In this document: piece after piece, positions 8,053 to 13,823 of the stretch
Layout: every line of letters starts with the position of its first letter
Numbering within the stretch: the first letter of the stretch is position 1
NCBI GenBank assembly: GCA_964393115.1
Contig: CAYMST010000122.1
Span: forward strand, 1-13,823
From: CAYMST01 sp964393115
GTDB taxonomy: Bacteria > Bacteroidota > Bacteroidia > Cytophagales > Cyclobacteriaceae
Length of the DNA stretch: 13,823 nt
Reading direction: 5' to 3'
The notes under the pieces: generated by a model
The model's database searches: none
The model's input: the letters and a program-made list of their open reading frames with translations, nothing else
Told to the model about the DNA's origin: nothing
Translations under genes and position numbers: made by a program

Positions 8053-11000
8053 ATGATCCCAAGTAGCGTTAAGGAATATAAGACCACGTGTTCTTACTGT
8101 GGAGTAGGATGCGGTATTATTGTCAAAAAAGATAAAAAAGGAGCCATATCGGTGGAAGGAGATAAAGATCACCCGGTAAATATGGGTATGCTTTGCTCCA
8201 AAGGTAAGAACCTCAACTATGTGGTAGAAGACAAAACCGACAGGATTTTATATCCTGAGATGCGATGGAGTAGAAATCACCCTATGCAAAGAGTGTCTTG
8301 GGATCAGGCGCTAGACAGGGCTGCTGCCGTATTCAAATCGGTAATTAAGCAATATGGATCAGATTCAGTTGGGTTTTATATCTCAGGCCAGTGTACGACT
8401 GAGGAATATTACTTGATTAATAAAATCACAAAGGGTTTCTTTAGAACTAATAATATTGATACCAATTCACGACTATGCATGAGCTCGGCTGTGGTTGGCT
8501 ATATCAAGCAGCTAGGAGAGGATGCCGTACCTATTTCCTACGAAGACATTGAGTTGGCTGATTGCTTTTTGATTACTGGGGCCAACCCAGCTTGGTGTCA
8601 CCCTATTTTGTTTAGAAGATTAGAAAAGCACAAAGAGGAGAACCCAAATGTTAAGATCATAACAGTTGACCCAAGAAGGACGCAGACCGCTGATCAGTCT
8701 GACTTGCATTTACAGATTAAGCCAGGTACAGATACGGTTTTGTATCATGCTATAGCACGAATTCTTATAGAAAACGGAGATATAGACCTTAACTTCATTA
8801 AAAATCATACGGATGGCTTTGACGGCTTACGAGAAAAAGTTTTTGAGACCAGCCTTGAGAAAGCATCGTCAATATGTGGTGTTTCGGTAGAGAAAATTGC
8901 TGAAGCTGCTAAGTATATTGGCGATGCAAAAGGATTCATCACTATGTGGGCCATGGGGCTTAACCAGGCGACAAATGGTGTGGATCGTAATTTCGCCTTA
9001 ATAAACTTAAACTTGATTACTGGTCATATTGGTAAGCCAGGGTCGGGACCATTTTCACTCACTGGACAACCGAACGCAATGGGAGGTCGTGAAGTGGGAG
9101 GAATGGCATCACTGCTTGCTGCTCACAGAGATCAAAAAAACCCTAAGCACCGTCAAGAAGTAGCAAAATTTTGGGGTGTAAATTCCTTATCTGATAGGCC
9201 AGGACTCACAGCCACGCAGATGTTCGAGGCATTGAAGAGTGGTGAGATGAAAGCAGTATGGATTGTCTGTACAAACCCATCTGTTAGTATGCCAGATGCC
9301 AGGCTCGTAGATGAAGCTCTAAAAAGTGCGCACTTTGTGGTAGTCTCAGACATCTCACATAAGTCAGATACCACGAAATATGCAGACTTAGTCTTACCGT
9401 CAGCTGGATGGTTGGAAAAAGAAGGGACTATGACCAATTCAGAGCGTCGTATCTCCTATCTTCCACGTGTGGTGGAAGCACCAGGAGAAGCGAGACCTGA
9501 TGGTGATGTCATCATAGACTTTGCACGAAGAATGGGGTTCCCAGGATTCGAGTTTGAGAACATGGCGGAGGTATATCGAGAGCACGCATTATTGACCAAA
9601 GGTACCAATATCGATATCACGGGGTTAAGTCATGCTAGGCTTGCCAAAGAAGGTACGATGCAATGGCCAGTGCCTGATGAATTAAGCAAAGGAACACCGC
9701 GATTATTTACGAATAATCGTTTTTATACACCAAATGAAAAAGCGCAAATATTTGCTCAAGCAGCTACTGAGGAAACAGAAAGTACCACTCCTGACTATCC
9801 GTTGGTACTTACGACGGGGAGAATAAGAGATCAGTGGCACACCATGACCCGAACAGGTAAGGTGCAGAAGCTCAACAAGCATATAGGCAAACCATATCTG
9901 GAAATTCATCCGGATGATGCAAAAGAGCGTGGTATCTTGGAAGGAACGCCTGTCATCGTCGAAAACGAAAGAGGTTCCGTACGTGTACCTGCAAAGATTA
10001 CTGATTCAGTATTACCCGGAGTAGTATTTCTACCGATGCATTGGGGTAAGACGCTTCAGTCTGACTTTAGCAGAGCGAACAATCTAACACTAAGCAAAGT
10101 GGACCCGAACTCGAAACAGCCAGGGTTTAAGTTTTCTGCCGTAGAAGTTCGGAAGTTTGTGAAGCCGCCACAAAAAATAGTGGTTGTGGGAGCAGGAGCA
10201 GCGGCTTTCCGCTTTATCAATACTTATCGCGAGCTGAATCAAGATGATGAGATACATGTGTTCTCAAAGGAGAAGCATCCTTTCTACAATCGAGTGTTGC
10301 TACCCGAATACATCAACGAAAATTTGGAATGGGAGAAACTGCTCAAATTTAAATACGGTGAATTTGAGAAGCTAAACGTAATCCTACATCCTGAGAACTC
10401 AATCGAGGAATTAGATAACAAGGCTAAGAAGGTCGTTGACCAAAATGGCAAGGAACATTCATATGATCTACTTATCATGGGGACAGGTAGCCGAGCGTTT
10501 GTACCGCGTGGCGTGCCTATTGAGATGGAAGGTATCTTTACCATGCGAGATCGTGGAAATGCCGACCTGTTGAAAAAACGTTTGAAACCAAATGCCCATG
10601 TTCTTATTGTTGGAGGTGGACTACTAGGATTGGAACTTGCCGCTTCTCTTCGTGAAATCGGGATCAATATTAGTATTGTACAGTTGTCATCACGACTGAT
10701 GGAGCGTCAGTTGGATCCGTTGTCGAGTAACTTACTTCGTCAAAAGATGGAGGAGTTTGATGTAAGCGTTTACATCAACGATGAAGTACAGAATATTAGT
10801 CAGCAAGAGGATAAAACTCTCGTGGCTAATATGAAATCTGGTAAGGAGCTTACTTGTGACGCTATCGTTTATGCGGTGGGCACACGACCAAATATTGAAC
10901 TGGCGAAGCAGGCAGACCTAGAAACTGGACGTGGTGTTGTAGTCAATGAGTATCTGCAAACCAGTGACCCAGACATATTCGCCATGGGTGAGATAGCGGA

Positions 11001-11565
11001 GTTTGAGCAAAAGCTTAATGGTATTACTTCAGCGGCGGAGCAACAAGCGGATGTCGTTGCCCGATATCTAGCTGGTGATCTGACGAGCACTTATCATGGA
11101 TCTACCCCAATGAATATTCTTAAAATCGCTGGCTTTGATCTATGTTCTATTGGGACTCCACAGGTTCCGGTAAACGGTAAAGGGTACGAGGAGATCTTAT
11201 TTATCGATACTTCGAAGCACTTCTATAAGAAGTGTATAGTTTATGAAGACAAGTTAGTTGGTGCGATACTCATGGGTGATAAGAGTGAGTTCGCAGAGTT
11301 TAAGGAGCTTATTGATAGCAAAACGGAGCTATCCGAGAAGCGACTGCAGCTCTTAAGGTCTGGTGAGCCGTCAGAACCAGTTCTGGGTAAATTGGTCTGT
11401 TCGTGTAATAATGTCGGTGAAGGAAATATTCAGAATGCGATAAACGGAGGGTGCCATACGCTGGCAGATGCTTGTCAAAGCACTGGTGCTGGATTGGGCT
11501 GTGGCAGTTGTAAACCAGAAGTGCAAGCTATTATTAACCGTACATTAACCCCAGCGGACGTATAA
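8053..11565 (+). CDS. nasA: assimilatory nitrate reductase fused to an FAD/NAD(P)H reductase and a BFD [2Fe-2S] domain (NasC-NasB-like fusion)
   Basis: A 1170-residue cytoplasmic enzyme without a signal peptide, predicted to reduce nitrate to nitrite with NAD(P)H. Residues 1-60 bind a [4Fe-4S] cluster (C13, C16, C20, C48) and carry the following Lys50. Residues about 62-560 form the molybdopterin oxidoreductase domain, with C142 (SRLCMSS) the probable Mo ligand, and 582-700 the molybdopterin-dinucleotide domain. Residues about 708-1085 form a NirB/NADH-rubredoxin-reductase-like flavoprotein, with FAD loop GAGAAA at 713-718, NAD loop GGGLLG at 854-859 and AVGTRPN at 941-947. A BFD-type [2Fe-2S] domain follows (C1116, C1118, C1150, C1153). 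Bacillus subtilis has these as separate NasC and NasB. One chain can therefore pass electrons from NAD(P)H to Mo. It precedes the rubredoxin protein gene by 76 bases, likely in one operon. I see no frameshift or missing ligand. The fusion looks native because the frame is continuous through the interdomain linker. Confidence 0.9.
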   Translation: MIPSSVKEYKTTCSYCGVGCGIIVKKDKKGAISVEGDKDHPVNMGMLCSKGKNLNYVVEDKTDRILYPEMRWSRNHPMQRVSWDQALDRAAAVFKSVIKQYGSDSVGFYISGQCTTEEYYLINKITKGFFRTNNIDTNSRLCMSSAVVGYIKQLGEDAVPISYEDIELADCFLITGANPAWCHPILFRRLEKHKEENPNVKIITVDPRRTQTADQSDLHLQIKPGTDTVLYHAIARILIENGDIDLNFIKNHTDGFDGLREKVFETSLEKASSICGVSVEKIAEAAKYIGDAKGFITMWAMGLNQATNGVDRNFALINLNLITGHIGKPGSGPFSLTGQPNAMGGREVGGMASLLAAHRDQKNPKHRQEVAKFWGVNSLSDRPGLTATQMFEALKSGEMKAVWIVCTNPSVSMPDARLVDEALKSAHFVVVSDISHKSDTTKYADLVLPSAGWLEKEGTMTNSERRISYLPRVVEAPGEARPDGDVIIDFARRMGFPGFEFENMAEVYREHALLTKGTNIDITGLSHARLAKEGTMQWPVPDELSKGTPRLFTNNRFYTPNEKAQIFAQAATEETESTTPDYPLVLTTGRIRDQWHTMTRTGKVQKLNKHIGKPYLEIHPDDAKERGILEGTPVIVENERGSVRVPAKITDSVLPGVVFLPMHWGKTLQSDFSRANNLTLSKVDPNSKQPGFKFSAVEVRKFVKPPQKIVVVGAGAAAFRFINTYRELNQDDEIHVFSKEKHPFYNRVLLPEYINENLEWEKLLKFKYGEFEKLNVILHPENSIEELDNKAKKVVDQNGKEHSYDLLIMGTGSRAFVPRGVPIEMEGIFTMRDRGNADLLKKRLKPNAHVLIVGGGLLGLELAASLREIGINISIVQLSSRLMERQLDPLSSNLLRQKMEEFDVSVYINDEVQNISQQEDKTLVANMKSGKELTCDAIVYAVGTRPNIELAKQADLETGRGVVVNEYLQTSDPDIFAMGEIAEFEQKLNGITSAAEQQADVVARYLAGDLTSTYHGSTPMNILKIAGFDLCSIGTPQVPVNGKGYEEILFIDTSKHFYKKCIVYEDKLVGAILMGDKSEFAEFKELIDSKTELSEKRLQLLRSGEPSEPVLGKLVCSCNNVGEGNIQNAINGGCHTLADACQSTGAGLGCGSCKPEVQAIINRTLTPADV

Positions 11566-11596
11566 TTATTTCCGGATCGTTGGTTTCCTCTGTTTG

Positions 11597-11615
11597 CTCT
11601 AGTCGACGAATAGAG
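11597..11615 (+). terminator. weak hairpin in the nitrate operon spacer, possible attenuator or processing site
   Basis: CTCTA (11597-11601) and TAGAG (11611-11615) can pair around a 9-base loop and are followed directly by TTTT. The stem is short and A/T-rich at its tip, so full termination is unlikely. The structure lies between the two nitrate genes and could lower expression of the second one relative to the first. The rest of the 76-base spacer shows no clear -7/-33 pair. Confidence 0.2.
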
Positions 11616-11641
11616 TTTTAAAAATCGTATTATATTGCCGC

Positions 11642-13093
11642 ATGACTAACGGCTATCACAATATTGAAAAAATGAAGCATCAGTTTGATAATATAGTCCG
11701 GGTCTTCGTAAAAGGTGGTATTATTTCCCCAGGGGACTTCCTTAAAATTATCAAAACCGCTAACCAACTGGGCACAGATTACATCCATTTTGGTTCGCGA
11801 CAAGACATGCTTTTTCCGGTTAAAAACCCAGATAAGCAATACTTAGACGATACCTTTAAATCTATCAATACGGACTATGAGCTTGGGTTCATGGGATATC
11901 AAAACGTGGCTAGTTCGTATGTGGCACTGGATGTTATGCCTACCAAAAAGTGGCTAACACCAGATGTCTATCACTATATATTAGATTCTATTGATTTTCT
12001 GCCCACGCTAAGAATCAATATCGTTGATCCGAGTCAAAGTCTGGTCCCATTGTTCACGGGCCATTTGAATTTTATCGCCTCAACCCTAGAAAACTATTGG
12101 TATATCTACCTGCGATTTCCTGAAATCTCAGAGGTTCCTTTTCAGGTACCTATGTTGATATATGAGCAAGATATTGCTAAGGTTTGTAAGTATTTTGAAG
12201 AAATAAATATTGCAGATCTCAATTTTGCGACTATTGACCAGATTTTGGTAGATCATATTAAAGTCACCAAGCAACCGATTAAAGAGAACCTAGTCTATCC
12301 TGATGGTTATTTTCCATACTATGAGGGACTCAATCGTCTGCCTGATGGAAAATATTGGCTTGGATTATATTGGAGAAACAACAAGTTCGATATTCCGTTT
12401 CTAAAAGCTTTATGTGATAAGTGCCTGGAAACCAATGTGGGAAAGATAAGTCTTACTCCGTGGAAATCGTTTATCGTGAAGGGTATTTTAGATAAAGATA
12501 AGGTGGGCTGGGAAAAACTTCTTGGCAAGTGGGGTATCAATATGAGACACTCAGCTTTGGAGCTTAACTGGCATCTCCCAGCGTTGGATGAGAAAGCACT
12601 AGAGACCAAAAACGCACTCGTAAGAGAATTAGACCAACAAGATATAAGCACATATGGTCTTACCTTTTCTGTAAAGCCGAATGATGATATCACTTTGTTC
12701 TCCTCGGTGGTGGTAGAGTTGAATACCGATAATGATAAAGAAACGTTTAACGTACTCTACTCCAAAGATTTTAACCCTAATAGTACAGAGTATTATTACT
12801 ATGCTAAGGACTTGCCCAAAGAAGTCATCCCTTCTCTGCTGATAGAGCTTAGTAAATTGTATTATGAGCAATTAGAAGAAACTAATCAAACAAAAATTGA
12901 TACTAAGGAATCTTCCAAAGTCCTTGAGTCACATTTGTACCAGTGTGATAATTGTATGACAGTTTATGACCCTGCATATGGTGATGAGATGAATGGTATT
13001 CCGAAGGGCGTTCCATTTAGAAGAGTACCGGATACATTTACTTGCCCGGTATGTGGTGCCAGTAAGGAGAAATATAAACTAATGGAAGTGTAA
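11642..13093 (+). CDS. NIR/SIR-like protein without siroheme ligands, ending in a rubredoxin domain
   Basis: A 483-residue soluble protein in two parts. Residues 1 to about 410 resemble the pseudo-duplicated ferredoxin-like fold of nitrite/sulfite reductases: the first half has FVKGGIISPGDFLKI and GSRQDMLFPV (RQ at 53-54), the second has GLYW, VGKISLTPWKSFIVKG (267-281) and the KWGI segment. The paired cysteine clusters that bind siroheme-[4Fe-4S] are absent; the only cysteines there are C182, C258 and C261. After a polar linker (411-430), residues 432-483 form a complete rubredoxin with C435, C438, C468 and C471 (CxxC-x29-CxxC); the usual Trp before the second pair is Phe466. It probably carries one Fe atom and acts in electron transfer with the upstream nitrate reductase, whose flavin domain resembles rubredoxin reductases. 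A catalytic nitrite reductase role is unlikely. ATG at 11642 is chosen; Met11 is an alternative start. Confidence 0.75.
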   Translation: MTNGYHNIEKMKHQFDNIVRVFVKGGIISPGDFLKIIKTANQLGTDYIHFGSRQDMLFPVKNPDKQYLDDTFKSINTDYELGFMGYQNVASSYVALDVMPTKKWLTPDVYHYILDSIDFLPTLRINIVDPSQSLVPLFTGHLNFIASTLENYWYIYLRFPEISEVPFQVPMLIYEQDIAKVCKYFEEINIADLNFATIDQILVDHIKVTKQPIKENLVYPDGYFPYYEGLNRLPDGKYWLGLYWRNNKFDIPFLKALCDKCLETNVGKISLTPWKSFIVKGILDKDKVGWEKLLGKWGINMRHSALELNWHLPALDEKALETKNALVRELDQQDISTYGLTFSVKPNDDITLFSSVVVELNTDNDKETFNVLYSKDFNPNSTEYYYYAKDLPKEVIPSLLIELSKLYYEQLEETNQTKIDTKESSKVLESHLYQCDNCMTVYDPAYGDEMNGIPKGVPFRRVPDTFTCPVCGASKEKYKLMEV

Positions 13094-13100
13094 AGCTTCC
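13084..13100. terminator. putative terminator at the convergent gene ends
   Basis: GGAAG (13084-13088) pairs with CTTCC (13096-13100), extendable by a T-G wobble to a six-base stem with a GTAAA loop. On the plus strand a T-rich tract follows (13101-13114, TACTTTCTTTTTTT). The hairpin includes the stop codon of the rubredoxin gene and touches that of the convergent gene. It is a good candidate for plus-strand termination and a poorer one for the minus strand, where the following tract is only moderately T-rich. Confidence 0.45.
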
Positions 13101-13735
13101 TACTTTCTTTTTTTCAAGCCTTTAATAAAACTCCTCCAAGCAAGTGGATTGAGAAATTGATTGCTATTAAATTGACCGATTTGCTCATTGGTAATTATCT
13201 GATTTTGATAATATCGATAGTTGTCTAAGTCATTCATGAGTAGCGATCGATATAACTTGTTTTTATTAACAAAAGCCATATTTCTGCTTAGATCCACATA
13301 TTCCTGAGGTGCCTGAGCGCTTAACACACCTTCCTTCAACAACTCTTCCGTGGGAAAGGGGTAAATTTTAACCTCTTCTAAGAATATGGTGTCTGGAGCG
13401 AGCTCGATAAGTCGAGTATAGCTATCGCGTTCGGTGGCCGGAAGTCTAAATGATTCGAATTGGTATCCAATAGAAGATATGATCAAGCTATCTTTTTCTG
13501 CTACGGGCAGTGAAAAGAAACCTTCGATGGTTGTCGTAGTTCCGTATCCTTTTGTTGGAGAGTATACGTGTACGCCTTGTACAGGAGCTTCGTTATATTG
13601 ATTGATAATGACTCCCGAAAACTGAATGACTTTTTCATCCTGCTTTTGTGCGAGTGCGGCACTAAAAGAAATAGTTAGAATTAGAAATAATATGGTTTTA
13701 TTTCGGGTCAAGTCTTTACAATTTTGTGAATTCAT
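13100..13735 (-). CDS. exported CarboxypepD_reg-like domain protein
   Basis: A 211-residue protein with a signal peptide (hydrophobic core about residues 14-28, likely cleavage after ALA at residue 29). Residues about 38-115 form a carboxypeptidase-regulatory-like beta-sandwich of the type found at the N terminus of SusC/TonB-dependent receptors (FSGVI...APVQGVHVYSP...GTTTTIEGFFSLPV...DSLIISSIGYQ), followed by LEEVKIYPFPTEE. Unlike those receptors it has no TonB plug or barrel, and it ends after a polar helical tail with a basic end (GLKKRK). Free-standing members are common in Bacteroidota and of unknown function. The gene converges on the nitrate unit and so is probably independent of it. 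ATG at 13735 is chosen because the signal peptide follows directly. Confidence 0.8.
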   Translation of the reverse strand: MNSQNCKDLTRNKTILFLILTISFSAALAQKQDEKVIQFSGVIINQYNEAPVQGVHVYSPTKGYGTTTTIEGFFSLPVAEKDSLIISSIGYQFESFRLPATERDSYTRLIELAPDTIFLEEVKIYPFPTEELLKEGVLSAQAPQEYVDLSRNMAFVNKNKLYRSLLMNDLDNYRYYQNQIITNEQIGQFNSNQFLNPLAWRSFIKGLKKRK

Positions 13736-13794
13736 TAAATCATGGGCTCTCGAATAAGTATGTGAGCCTCTCTTTATTAACTATTTATAACGTG

Positions 13795-13823
13795 TAAAGT
13801 TACCGATTCAGTATGAGACTCAA
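13795..13823 (-). promoter_or_regulatory. putative promoter of the CarboxypepD_reg-like gene
   Basis: On the minus strand, TTG (13823-13821) is followed after 18 bases by TAACTTTA (13802-13795), close to the Bacteroidota pattern TTG-N about 19-TAnnTTTG with one mismatch at the last base. It lies about 60 bases before the start codon and touches the window edge. An imperfect stem GGCTC/GAGCC (13745-13749 and 13764-13768) lies in the presumed leader. Confidence 0.3.

Noticed and set aside
10284..10667. 127-codon minus-strand open frame inside the nitrate reductase gene
   Set aside because: It lies opposite the FAD/NAD domain, whose conserved loops show that the plus strand is the coding one.
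11642..13093. Annotation as a functional siroheme nitrite reductase
   Set aside because: The fold pattern suggests it, but the siroheme-[4Fe-4S] cysteines are missing.
13745..13768. GGCTC/GAGCC stem in the presumed leader of the CarboxypepD_reg-like gene
   Set aside because: It has five base pairs with a 14-base loop and no match to a known riboswitch, which is too weak to call a regulatory RNA.
1..13823. Mobile element, phage, CRISPR or defence system
   Set aside because: No transposase, integrase, terminal repeats, spaced direct repeats or recognised defence domains are visible on either strand.

Overview
The window looks like a chromosomal segment of a Bacteroidota bacterium, probably a marine or soil member of the Cytophagia. 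The evidence is a PorV/PorU-type pair from the type IX secretion system (T9SS), a CarboxypepD_reg-like exported protein, promoter elements of the Bacteroidota type (-7 TAnnTTTG) in front of several genes, and no Shine-Dalgarno sequences that stand out. I see no mobile element, tRNA, rRNA, CRISPR array or phage gene.

Layout. At 105-6225 (+) a tight two-gene operon encodes an outer-membrane beta-barrel protein of the PorV/PorQ family (PorV2-like) and a 1676-residue exported protein with a C25 (gingipain/PorU) peptidase domain and a T9SS-type C-terminal domain (PorU2-like). At 6234-6941 (-) a convergent gene encodes an AlkD-like DNA-alkylation-repeat protein with the catalytic-site pattern conserved. 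A spacer of 288 bases (6942-7229) has no convincing gene and leads to a PAP2-family membrane phosphatase (7230-7859, +).

At 8053-13093 (+) is a two-gene nitrate assimilation unit. The first gene is a 1170-residue fusion: an assimilatory nitrate reductase (Mo-bis-MGD, [4Fe-4S]) joined to an FAD/NAD(P)H reductase and a BFD-type [2Fe-2S] domain. In Bacillus these parts are split between NasC and NasB. The second gene is a 483-residue protein whose body resembles the nitrite/sulfite reductase fold but lacks the cysteines that hold siroheme and [4Fe-4S], and which ends in a complete rubredoxin domain. The fusion could move electrons from NAD(P)H through FAD and Fe-S centres to molybdenum within one chain, while the rubredoxin protein may be an electron-transfer or scaffold partner. 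No siroheme nitrite reductase or nitrate transporter lies inside the window. The promoter of the unit carries three near-identical TTACGTAA-like sites, one of them overlapping the -7 element, which looks like an operator array.

At 13100-13735 (-) a convergent gene encodes a small exported protein with one CarboxypepD_reg-like beta-sandwich. A hairpin with a T-rich tail sits across the convergent gene ends at 13084-13100.

The most interesting part is the nitrate unit: the degenerate NIR/SIR-like rubredoxin protein next to an all-in-one nitrate reductase, and the repeated operator in front of them.
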